The notes below the pieces were generated by a model. That model searched no databases. It worked only from the letters and a program-made list of their open reading frames with translations, and had not been told where the DNA came from. Positions 25,601 through 37,600 of a DNA stretch of 64,000 bases are shown here, piece by piece. The DNA is taken from positions 1,534,001-1,598,000 of the forward strand of contig OU015540.1 of the NCBI GenBank assembly GCA_907165065.1, given 5' to 3'. The stretch comes from Caprimulgus europaeus (lineage: Eukaryota; Chordata; Aves; Caprimulgiformes; Caprimulgidae). The translations under genes and the position numbers were made by a program. How positions within the stretch are numbered: position 1 is the first letter of the stretch; each line of letters opens with the position of its first letter.

Positions 25601-28600
25601 CGGGCGGCCCGGGACAAAGCGCGCTCCCGAGGCGGCGGGGGAGGACGTCACGCGATAACCCCGGAGCCAGCGCCGGGCTCCGGCTGCTCCTGCTGATAAA
25701 CCCTGGGCCAAGGCGGGTGCTGGGTACACATGGGTGCTGGGGGTCTGAGAGCACCGTGAGCTGTGCCCATGGCAAGCGCTGCAGGGGAGCAGAAAGCAGC
25801 CACCCCAGGAATGACCCTTGCAAAACCAAAGGATGGGTTTTGTTGAGCACTCGGATCCAACAGCCGCTTCAATCAGTGTCCCATTCTGATCCCCACTGCC
25901 CCAAGCACCTCTCCAGCACAACATGGGGTCCCCCACGTACCCCATCCCCAGGACAGGCTCAGCCCTCTGATGCTCAAGCCCTGTGCTCATCAACAGCTGC
26001 CAGACAAGAGCAGGGAACTCTTCAGGAGAAACAGACTATTCATCCTGTTTAGAACTAATTAGGGTTTGTCTTAATTTAATTCTGCTAACCATGAACAACA
26101 CCCTGGCCAGAATTAACTGATTTACCTGGGATGGCCTCTGGCTGCTCAGGAGGGACCACCAGCCTGGTGTGAGTGAGCCAGCCCTGTGTTGGCCACCATG
26201 ACTGGGGAAAAGCCACCAGAGACCCATCCCACAGTGGAGCATCACACCCCAGGGGACACCGGTCCAGCTGGTTGGCACAGCACTGACCCCGAGGGCTGAG
26301 TGGACACAGCACACCCTGGGGTGGGAGCTCAGCCCACCAAGGCAGGAGCAGAGGGATTAGCCCTTCTGCTGCCTTCTGTGCTGCTCTTTAAGGTGTTTCT
26401 TTAACAGGATTAGTCCCCAAGTCCAGAGGGTTTAATCAGATAATGTCCCAGGGCGAGCAGCCGGGGTCCTGCTGGGTCCATGCAGGCAGTGAGCCTCACT
26501 CCAGGTTTGCAGCAGATGGTGATGGAGGGGCTCAGGACCCCAGGAACCCATCTGGACACCAACTCCCTGCCCTGCTCCTTCCCCAAGCATCCCCAGCTGT
26601 GGTTCAGTGCTGGGGACCCCACCAGGGACCAGACCCACTGCCCATCGCTGGCCGGGCATCAGAGCCCGAGACACCCACAAAGCACCCATCCCTGTGTGCT
26701 GCTGCAGCACCCATACCTACAGGGAATTGTCTGTCTGTCTTACCTTCCCCTTCCTCAGAAAGCTACTTTTCAATCTGGCTTTCAAACTCACCACTAAGAC
26801 ACCAACCACCAGCTTCTACCTGCTCACAATCTCTCCAAGTTTTTAGTGGGAAGGAGACATTTAGCCAGCAGAACCCAGCTCCAAGTCTGGTTATAGTTTA
26901 AATGTACACAGCAGTGGGACTGGAGCGCTCAGGGGTCCAGACAAAAGCTGTTATGAAATTAAATTACAATATAGATCTTGCCAGAAATAATTGTGTCAGC
27001 AACTTGGGTTTTAATTCCTTATTTATAGAGACCTGTGGATCTGGAGAAAACCTTTGCTGATCACAAGTTTAACTTTTTCCTCATATCCCAACCTGGAGCC
27101 TCCTGAGATCACTGCCTGTAAAATCTCTGTACCTAGAGATAGAGCCAAGGACTGGGAGCCAAAACCAGCTCGATTCTGACTTTAATTTATACACCAAGCT
27201 CTCCTAAAGCTCTGGGAAATCACTCAACCCCACAGCCTCAGTCTCCCCAACCAGAGGGCAGGGATGAAGCACAGGATGAATTCACATGCTGTTAGGGTTT
27301 GGGTTTTTTCTGCAAGCAGAAGAGGGATGCTGCCTTATGGATTCACAGGAGCTCTTTAAAGCCTCGTTTGGATGCCCTGGCACACAGGCTGTCAGCCAGC
27401 GTCCCACAGCATCGCTGCTCCGTGTGTTTCCACTCCCCATGAGCAATGCCATAACCATTATCCAGGACAGTCCTGGGTAAAGAGCTGGAAAGTGCCCTCT
27501 CCTCCCCAAATCATTTAGATCTTGGGAATAAATAGAGAATGCAAACAAAAAAAAATTGGTTTAAGGTTTCCTCCACCACAACAGGACCATGAGCCCAACC
27601 AACCCAGAGAAACTCCACGGGATGGAGCAAAGTCACAGCAGAGGCTCCAGGCAGCTGCCAGGGCACATGCAGAAAGCCTTGATTCTGCCAGATTCTTAAT
27701 TTCTTTGAAACTATTTAATATTTTTTACTATTGAACAGAGCCATTACCCAGCTGGCGAGGAGCCCACTCGTAAGTGGGGCCGTTACTGAAGCTGCTCGAG
27801 CGCATCCCGGCGAGCAGAGGGGCTGGGGCCGCTGCGCCGGAGCCGTTTGAGCAGCTCCCATCGAGCAGCAGATTTCAAATCATTTTGAGGCAAAGCTTTT
27901 GGTTCCTCAAGGATGCAGAAGGGAATGTCACTGGCTGGACCACACGCAGCACCTCATGGTGTCAGCAGTGTCACCGCTCTGCAGCCGGGCAATGGGCTGG
28001 GACAAACACCGTCCCCCTCGCAGGGAGGGGGCAGGTCCCGGGGTGACGCCACTGTCCCCTCGCAGGACCGGGTGTCCCTTGGGAGCGTGTGGCCCCAGGA
28101 ACAAAGGCTCTTGGCAGGGTGCAGCCCCTCCTGATGCTAATCTGCCTCCTGCCTCCCGCTCCCTTCCACTGGCTTTGTGTTTCACTAAAAATATCGCGGC
28201 GGAGGAAGTTTCTGCTGCGGGGTGGATGCTCTCCTCCCCGGGAGGGGCTTCCTGTGCTGCCCCGGCACAAAAATAACCCCCAGGCGAGCTCCTTCGCAGG
28301 ACCCGCTGCCCACAACGAGCCTGGGCAGGCGAGCTTTGGCCAGGGGACACCCACTCAGCCCACCCACAGCTCTCAGGAGTTTTGGGTGAGGGGACACAGC
28401 CACAGTCCACACAAAAGGAAGCATTCTGCATCCAAACCCTCTTCCCTTTGCCCCATCCCTGGAGGCATTCAAAGCCAGGTTGGATGGGGCCTTGGGCAGC
28501 CTGATCTAGTGGTTGGCAACCCTGTCCACAGCAGGTGGGGTCGGAACTGGGTAAGCTTTAAGGTCCTTTCCAACCCAAACCACTCTGGGATTCCACAGCA

Positions 28601-31600
28601 CTGGGAGGATGAGAACGTGTGGGACCTGGGGGGTCAGGAGCCAGGGCTGACCCTGCCATGCTCCAGCATGGTGAGTTACACACTATTTTCTTCACCTTAC
28701 AGCCCCATGGGTAAATGTCCCATCCCATATCTGGATGGCATCCAGCAGGACCAGGCTCAGATTCTCACCAGCACCTCCTCCAAGTGCTGCAGCAAGACCC
28801 AGCACACGCTGCTCCCCCATGGGCTCATCACAGCCCCAGCCCAGGCTCCAGCAAACCCCGCTGCAGACAGCAGCACAGCGATGCCAGCCCCAGACAGACC
28901 CCAAAATTCAGCTAAAATCACAAGTTAACAGACTGCTGATGCAGAAGGGGGAAATGGACAGGACTGGGGGGGAAAAGGAGACTGGGGCTGCCCTGGTCCC
29001 AGCGTGGGGACCTGCAGAGCCCCCAGCCACCCACCCCTCAAACGACACAGACCCCACTGCCCCCAGAACAACACCTCAATGCTCACACAAAGGGGGCTCT
29101 GCAAAAACAGGTCTCATCCTGCTCCTTCTAACCAGGCACCAAGTTGCTGGGCTGAAGAGTCAGTTATTTTGATGTATTTATCATATTGCTGCCAGCATGG
29201 GAAAGGGGCAGGCTCCCAGGAAAGCAAAATACTCCAGGATATTCTGAGCAAAGCTCACGGTGCAGCTTTGGTGGCCACCACGCCACCAACCTAGTGGAAA
29301 GCACCCTGCTGCTGTCCCCAGAGAGGGGACCTCCAGCTGCCACACGCCCTAATCTCCGTCCCCAAGATGCCGTGAGCTGGAGCTGCTCCAGAGCCCACCC
29401 GCCCCAGCGACACACGATGCCGGCGAGCCCGGCGCTATCAATAATGCAGCGGGGTCAGCGCCGGCACAGGGCTGCCGGCTTCCCCGCAGCCCCACCGCGC
29501 TCCCACCCCACCACACTCCAGCCCCACCGCTGCCTCTGGGATGGGATTGAAGCACTAATCCCAAAAGCAAGCCTGACTTTGCTGCTGCTCCTCAGCTGAG
29601 CGGCAGTGACCAGAGCCCTCGCCGCCCTGGGTAGCCCAGCACCCACTGCCACGCTGCCCTTTGCAAGGGGACGGGGTCTGTCCTGCTTCCCAGCTCCCTG
29701 CTGGCATCTTCCCATCCCCTTCCTCAGTAGGGATGCAGGAAGCCACGCTCCCATCCCCTCAGCTGGGCACAGCGGAGGAACCACCCCAGCTCCTGGCAGC
29801 CCCGTGCTGTGGGTGCAGAAATGGTTTTGTAAAGGGTGTTTTATGCAGAGAACCGGTGACACAGCCCTGACGGGACACACGCAGCCTCGCCCTGTCCGAC
29901 CCCCACAATAACCGCTGCTGTGGGAAGGGCAGGGACTGCTGCAGGGACACGGCCACAGCTCCTCAGGCTCCATGCTGGAGGGTCTCCCCAAGGCTCTGCC
30001 TGCACAGCAGGACCCTCCCCTGGGTTGTACTGGGGGGGATGAGCTTTGTTCTCCTCCCCAATCTCACCCCACAGAGCTGAGCCTGCACCGGGGCCCAGGG
30101 ACCAGAGGATGCTGCAGGGAAATACTTTAATTTAAACCATGCTTTTTTTTTTTTTTAATCACATAATTACTGCAGACATTTCTGCTCATGTGAGGTTTTA
30201 TTACATCTTTGTGGTTATTCTACAAGCCCTAAATTTTGGGCCTCAACTGAGTTGGCAAAATTCTCCAAAAACATCTGTCCTGAGTTAGTCCCTTTCCAGT
30301 GCTCTGGCAGAAAGCTGGCGGCTGGAGATGTTGCAACGCTGAGTTTTTATTTGTAAAAGAAAAAAGTTCTTATTCCTGACCCAAACAGAAGTGTAAATAT
30401 TTAGTGCCTCGTGTCAGCACTGGCCCCACACCTGCAGGTCCCAACCAGCACCCAGGCACTCGTCCATCCTCCTCCAGAAAACAGCACGTCTGTCCCCAGG
30501 CACCTCAGCTCCTCTGGAGCATGGGCTGGTGGCACGCAGGAGCCTCACTGCCCACTCACTGTCACAGCAAAACACAGCCAAAGTCCCCTGTGCTGGCAGA
30601 GGGACACCCAACTCCGCTCTTGCCAGCAGCAACGCGAAGGTGACACCATCCCACCCCGAGCAGGGACCAATTAACAACCATCCACTAATTCCTCTACATT
30701 AGAATTCCCAGACCCAACATCTGCTCGAAGCCAGCAGCTACAGGACGTTGGTTTGTTTGCCAAAAGATAACCACGGGTGGAAAAGGTCCCTTTGCACACC
30801 CAACCCCGCAGCCGTGCTTTGGTGTGACCGGGGCAGCGATGGAGGGGAACAGCATCACCCCAACCGTGTTTTGGTGGCTCGACTGTTGTGTTTCTCCTAC
30901 AAACACACCTGGAGAAAGCAGCAGGTCCCAAGGACACCTGGCTCGTGAAACCAGCGTGGCCATCACAGAGCTCCCAGTAACAGCACACCCCTCCCACTGC
31001 ACAGAGGGGCTGGGGCAGCCGAGCTGCAGCCGTTGCCAGCCCCAGCACCAGGAACGCCCCCGGCACGGCCGGCAGCGCTGCTCAGCACTGGCCCGGCCCG
31101 CAGCACGCCTGCCTGCTCCCTGCCATCAGCCCAGGCACTTAATGAGCAGCCACCACCGCCGCACACCGCTGTCCCAAAGGCACCTTTGCCATAAAAGCAG
31201 CTCACTCAAGCACCCAGTACCCAACGCAGCCCCTGCCAGGATGAGACCCCCCCTGCCCACTACCTCCCACTCCCCTGGGGACTCAGCGCTGGGCAGGGGA
31301 GAGCCAGAGCTCCAGGGAGAAGCAGAAAATAGCCCCATGGCCACGAGAATATTTGTGGCACAGGAGTGTGTGGCATGGGGACACGGGTGTCCCCAGGGGA
31401 CATGGCATGGGGCAGGCACAGACCTGGGTGCAGCGCTGTGGGACAGGGCACAGCAGACCCCCTGCTCCCCATGCCACACACAAGACATGTCCCCAGGGTG
31501 CTGGGGATGGCAGTGCCATGCCAGGCGCAGCTGCTGGCAGCCAGCCCTGCTGACCTGCTCTGGGGACAGGCAGCAGCCTGATTTTAAATACGTGCTGAAT

Positions 31601-34600
31601 TATTCATGGCATTACTGTGGTTCCTGGAGCACGAGGTCCTGGACACCAGGTCTCTGCTAAGAGGTGCGTGGTGACCTCCCCACCCGTGGCAGCACTCCAC
31701 GGGGGTCATTCCTCTTGCAAAATAAGACTGGGGGAGGCTGGCAGGGCTGTGCCCACCCTGCCACATCACCTCCCTGCTGCTCACCGCTACCACCACCCCG
31801 GGTGCCAGATTTCCTTTCCCTCCTTTGTTCCAGTTGCTGGTTGCTTCAGGCTGCGCAGAACAAGGCGGCCTCAAATCAAGGAAAACTCCAGCTTTTACAT
31901 AAACAAATGCTGCTCAGAAAAATGCCGCTCCCTGGGAGCAGCCGGGAGCATCGGCACCAGTTCCCACAGGGGCAGGTTGGGGCCAGGGGTCTGCAGGGGG
32001 AAGGGAGCTGCCTTTTCTCCTCCTGCTCTATAAATGCCTCCAGGGAAGCAACACAAAAGAGCCAAGTGCTGCCAGTCCCAGCCCAGCTTCTCCCAGTGCC
32101 ACTCAGCTCAGAGCTTGGTCCCCTCCAAATCTAGTTGAGGGCAAGTCTCTCACTGGACCCCAGATGAGCTGCAGGGGTGGAAATCACTCCCAAACAGCCC
32201 CCACACACCCCACATGTGCCCAGTGCTGGTGATGTGCAGGATTAGGGTCAGGATAGATCTGTCCCATGCAGGGACACACTGATGGAGGGCTGAGCACTGG
32301 TGGAACTGGGGTGTACCATCACTCCCCTGAGCTCCAGCAGTTTTGGACCTAGAAGGAGAGTCACATCACCCAGACCAAGAGCCTGGGGCAGGTATTACCT
32401 CGAAGCAAGCAGGACTGCAAAGGCACAGGAGCAGGATGTGAGCCCTGCTGCTGCAGCCACCCCTGACCTCATACCAGGGACACTCATGGCCCCTGTATGG
32501 AGAAGTGACCTTGGTGGGAAAGCCTGCAGCACCCAGCTCTTCCAAGAGCTGCTGCCCATGGACACAGGAGCAAACCAGCTGCTGACCTGAGCTTCTGCAT
32601 GGACCCAACACGCTGGGCACTGTCTGCTCAGCCCCCATCCCCAACCCACACCAGGGCCATCGTCCCCACAGCCAGTCCCCTTTGTCCAGCCCTGCCTGTG
32701 GCACAGCAAGCACCAAACGTCCTGGCTGAGCCCCCAGCCCCTCCGAGGGGAAGCAGGGCTGGTTGTCCCCCCTCACACCCCAGCCCTGCCCGGTTCTCCC
32801 TGTCCCACCCTCTCCTCGGAGGAGCCAAAACCCAAAGGCCGGAAAGGACCGTCCTGTTCCCCTCGCCTGACTTCCCGTCAGCACACACTGCTGGATCCCA
32901 ACCAGCAAACCAAACACAGAGGAGAGGAAATCCCCAGCTTGGAAAGCTGCCCCTGGCCATGCCCAGCCACCCCCCTGGGAACAGCTCCTCTCCTAGCAGC
33001 CGTCCTGGGGGTGACCAGCCCCCCACTGCACTGATCCCTGGGGGAAACATCATCATCAAATCGTGGTTGGAAAAGACCTTTGAGATCATCAAGTCCAACT
33101 GTACCTGTCCACTGCCAAACCAGATCTCTGAGCACCTCGTCTGCCTGGCTTTTAAATCCCACCAGGGATGGGGACTCACCCACCTCCCCAGGCAGCCCAT
33201 TCCAGTCCTGAGAGCCCTTTCACACAGACCTTCCAACAGCTCCAAATCATACCACAAGAAAAAAAAACAAACAAAAATACTGCCTTCAATCCTGCCCACC
33301 CCATGGAAGAGGGGGTTCCTCCTCTGCAAGAGGCCAAACAGCCCTGGAGGAGAGGACTGGAGGTGAGACCCCCTCCTTATCACTGGAGATGCACGTGCCT
33401 CCCGCCAGCATCGCCTCTTATCTGCAAATAACAGGGAATTTCTTCAGCTCTTACTCCATGGAGGCTCCTGAGGACACGGAGCTTCCTGGACTTCCCCACC
33501 TATGTCCTCCCAGCAGCCCCACAGCCACTTCTGGGCCAGTGTCCAGCCACCACCCCACCTCTGAGGGGACAGAGACCAACCAAGCGGCCCCTGCGAGCTC
33601 CCAGAGAAGGAAGGAGGGAGGAAGAGAAGGAAGGAGGGAGGAAGAGAAGGAAGGAGGGAGGAAGAGAAGGAAGGAGGGAGGAAGAGAAGGAAGGAGGGAG
33701 GAAGAGAAGGAAGGAGGGAGGAAGAGAAGGAAGGAGGGAGGAAGAGAAGGAAGGAGGGAGGAAGAGAAGGAAGGAGGGAGGAAGAGAAGGAAGGAGGGAG
33801 GAAGAGAAGGAAGGAGGGAGGAAGAGAAGGAAGGAGGGAGGAAGAGAAGGAAGGAGGGAGGAAGAGAAGGAAGGAGGGAGGAAGAGAAGGAAGGAGGGAG
33901 GAAGAGAAGGAAGGAGGGAGGAAGAGAAGGAAGGAGGGAGGAAGAGAAGGAAGGAGGGAGGAAGAGAAGGAAGGAGGGAGGAAGAGAAGGAAGGAGGGAG
34001 GAAGAGAAGGAAGGAGGGAGGAAGAGAAGGAAGGAGGGAGGAAGAGAAGGAAGGAGGGAGGAAGAGAAGGAAGGAGGGAGGAAGAAGCACCAGCACTCCC
34101 TGCACAGTGGCACCAGCAAGCACAGGGGGACTGTGGGGTGGGGACATGGAATGGAAGGGGACAGAGGGCTGCATAGAGGTGACAGTCACCAGCTCAGCCA
34201 CACTCCTGCCACATTCACACCCCGAGCAGGGGCAGTGCCAGCGCTGATCCCGCTATCTGCCGAGTGCCAGCCCGCGCCGGCTCCGCCAGCCCAGCCCCAG
34301 CAGCCAGGCAGCCATGGAAATTGGACGTTTTCCACCCCAAATTCTTTCCTTTTTGGAAAGGAGTTTACCAATAAAAGGCACTTACAGCAGAACCCCAGTC
34401 CAGACCCAGGCCACTTGAAAAAGAGCTAATTTCCTTCCTACTGCAGCAAAAAAGCTGAGAACACATTTGCCCCAGATGTTCCCTCCCTCCTGCAAATACT
34501 GGAGGGGAGAAAAGCTCATTCACGAGCTCCAGCTTCGCCGTGTCCCTGGTCCGTGCAGCCTGTCACCACGGGCAGAGACACCCAGGCTGGGACACCAGCC

Positions 34601-37600
34601 TCAGCCAAGACACCGTGGGGTCACCCGTCCCCAAGGCTGATGACCCCCCCCACCAGCCCTCTCAAGACCCTAGAGGGGTGCAGGATGGGAGAGAGCAGCG
34701 CAGCACCCAGCAGCTGATGCTGCTTCCAGCAAGAGCAAGGAGCAGCTCACCCACTGCTTCGGGACACAGCAGGGTCCCCAAAGCCAACAGCCACATTCTA
34801 GAGGGTTTCTCCAACATGAAGCAAGCCATGCTCACACACGGAGGTGCTCCCAGGGTGGCTGCACCCCCTCCCCAGCTCTGCCCTCACCTTCCTGCTGCCG
34901 TGTGAGGAGAAGCTGTGCGAGTGCCGCTGGAGGCTGCCACCGCTCAGGTCCAGCTGCGGCTTCCAGACCTCCCCGTTGTCGCTGCCCACCGACTTGGTGG
35001 GCGAGACGCTGGAGTTCAGCAGGACCCCACTGTGCACCATCTCCTCCGTGCACGTCAGGCGCAGGCTGCACAGGTACTCGTCCGTCTCCTTGTCCACCAC
35101 AAGCAGGCTGGTCTCTGTCTCCACCGCTTTGATGCGCTGCACGACCTGGAAAGGAGAATCACAGAATCGCAGCACTGCCTGGACTGGAAAAGCCCTTTAA
35201 GCTCATGGAGTCCAACCATGAACCCAACATTGACCAGTCCCCACTAACCCATGTCCCTCAGCACTGTGTCTACACGACTCTTCAATCCCTCCAGGGATGG
35301 GGACTCCACCACTGCCCTGGGCAACCCCTTCCAATGCCTCAGAACCCTCTCAGCAAAGAAATTCTTCCTCACATCCAATCTCAGCTGCCCTGGGCACAAC
35401 TGGAGCCCATTTCCTCTTGTCCTGTCCCTTGGTCCTTGGCTGAACAGACCCACCCCCACCTCTCTGCACCCTCCTTTCAGGGAGTTGCAGAGAGCCAGAA
35501 GGTCTCCCCTCAGCCTCCTTTTCTCAGAAGAACCGCTGAGCAGAAACCCAGGGATCTTGCGGCTCTGGCAGGAGCTGGACCCAAGGACCATGAACTCCCC
35601 AACACCCTCCTGCAGCTCTGTTCTTGCTGCAGGGTGCACATTTGTTGTCACTTCCAGCCATCAGTGATGGAGGAGAATGGCAGAGTGCAGCTTTGAGGGA
35701 CCCCCAGGATGGAATGCCTGTTGCCTGCAGCCCTAGGTGATGATGGGGATGACTCTTTCCATCCCATGCCCCAGAACCCACAGGACAGCCCTGCCCAGGG
35801 CAGCTGCACACACCACCCAGGATCACCCACTCTGCTCAGCCAGGAGCTTTCACAGAAGCTGCTTCATTGTCCCCTGAGCACCAGAAGCCCTGCTGCCTGG
35901 TTTTGTCCCTTAGGGCAACATGATCTGTCCCACCAAGCAAACAGTCCTGCACACCCTGGTTCCCTTGACCTGGGGTGCCTTTCTTCCTCCATACCCAGGG
36001 CAGGGTGGAGAGCTGGGGTGCACAGGGAGGCACCAAGCATCCAGGCACACATTCAGTGGCTGGGCTGCCTTTGGTGGGTGCTGCTCCCCACTGCAGCAGT
36101 GTACCCCCCACCCTGGGTGGATTTAGGACATGAACACCCCAATCTGTGCATGCATCCCTGGTCTGTGCAGAGATAAAAGAAGCCAGTGCTGGGAGCAGGA
36201 GATGGGCCCATCCCTGCTGGGATCAGCTCCTGGCAGTGCTGAATGGGGACCATTGTCCTACTGCTGCCCGGCTCCTTCGCGGGAATCGGCGACGGGAGAA
36301 GCTCTGAAAGGAGCTCGCGGTGTCGGCACAACCAGGAGAGCCGGGAGGAGCCGAGTCACAGCCGGGCAGGGGGGTCAATCACACCAGGGTGGGCTGTGAT
36401 GGAAACAGGGCAAAACCTGGAGGTGCACAGGAGCAGGGGGAAGGGAAACCACCTCCTGCCTCCCTGCCAGCAGCCACAGAGGGCTGGATCCGCTGGGCCA
36501 CCTCCTCCCTGCACAGGCCTTCATCCCAAGGAGGATGAGGAGGGGTGTCATCACTGGCTATGCCGCTCAGCAGCCATCCCCTGCCATGGGGTGACCCTGA
36601 AGACCACAGACCCATGACAGACCCCTTGTGCTGGGAAACCCCCAAAGCAGCGCTGGGCTTCCTTATGGAGCTCCTACTCTGATCTAGGTCACACCGGCCA
36701 GACACACTGCAACCGCCAAGGTTAGCAGTGACAAACGAGCCTAATGTGCAATTAGCCAGCAGTTATTTACTCCCCTGCAAGCTCCACTCAAGGTCAACAG
36801 AGCTGGGATCTGCTAATGAAATAAAAAAAAAAACAAAACAAAACAAGCAACAAGAAATTTATAGACTGCAGACAAGGCTGCTTGTCCCGAACCAGCTCAT
36901 CTGCTGCAGCGGCGTGTCCACAGCTCCCACCCATACCAGGCTGGAAGGGTGTTACTCCAGCAACACCCACAAAACCCATCTGCTCCCCTTCACTTCTGTT
37001 TACATGTGACACCAGTAACAGGGGTGCCAATACCAGCAAGGCAATGCCTGCACCAGGCCAGTTCTCCCAGAGGGGACCTGGGAATAGGCAGCCAACACGC
37101 GGTGGCAGGAGATGCCGATGGGCAACACCAGTGGGAAGCGTGCAGGAGAAACACACCAGGTTCCACACAGTGACATCCCCCAAACCCTGTGTTTTGGGTG
37201 CTCCAGGCATTAGGGCAGCACAGGGAGCAGGGTCCTGCAGACCACAGCAAGACACAGAGGGACCACAAGTGTCCTGATCCACTGTGGTGACACCCAGCAC
37301 TGGCAGGGCAGGATGGGCGAGGTGTCCCCTGGCCAGTGGGGAATGAAGCCGTGGCTCAGCCCACAGCCAAGCTCCTCAACAGCCACAGCAAGAGCAGCGA
37401 TGCAGCAAGCATCCCCCATCCCCAGGAGCGAGGGGAGGGAGCCAGGCAGGGATGCAGGGTGGGCACAGAGCAGCCCTCGCCCTCTCCCCATCAGCAGGGA
37501 TGAGCAGAAGGAGCTTCTGTGACCCACTCCCCCAGCAGCAAGTGGCTCTGGGGACAGAGCAGCGAGGTGGAAGGCAAAGCAGCAGCCAGGGACAGGGCAG

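Larger units (their letters stand above)
14052..34887 (-). other. NHERF2 intron 2 (20.8 kb)
   Basis: Largest intron. Beyond the repeats listed separately (CR1 fragments, GAG and 21-bp arrays, MIR relic, polypurine array) and the CpG-rich block at 25440-25705, I see no conserved reading frame. The long open frames reported by translation here are GC-rich or repeat artefacts. Confidence 0.8.

Noticed and set aside
33603-34085. Possible CRISPR-like regular repeat
   Set aside because: Units are contiguous with no spacers, and the genome is vertebrate.
33389-34429. 346-residue + strand ORF and two 220-230-residue - strand ORFs
   Set aside because: They are translations of the 20-bp polypurine array ([16 protein letters not shown]-type or [11 protein letters not shown]-type repeats). 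All frames are open by repeat arithmetic.
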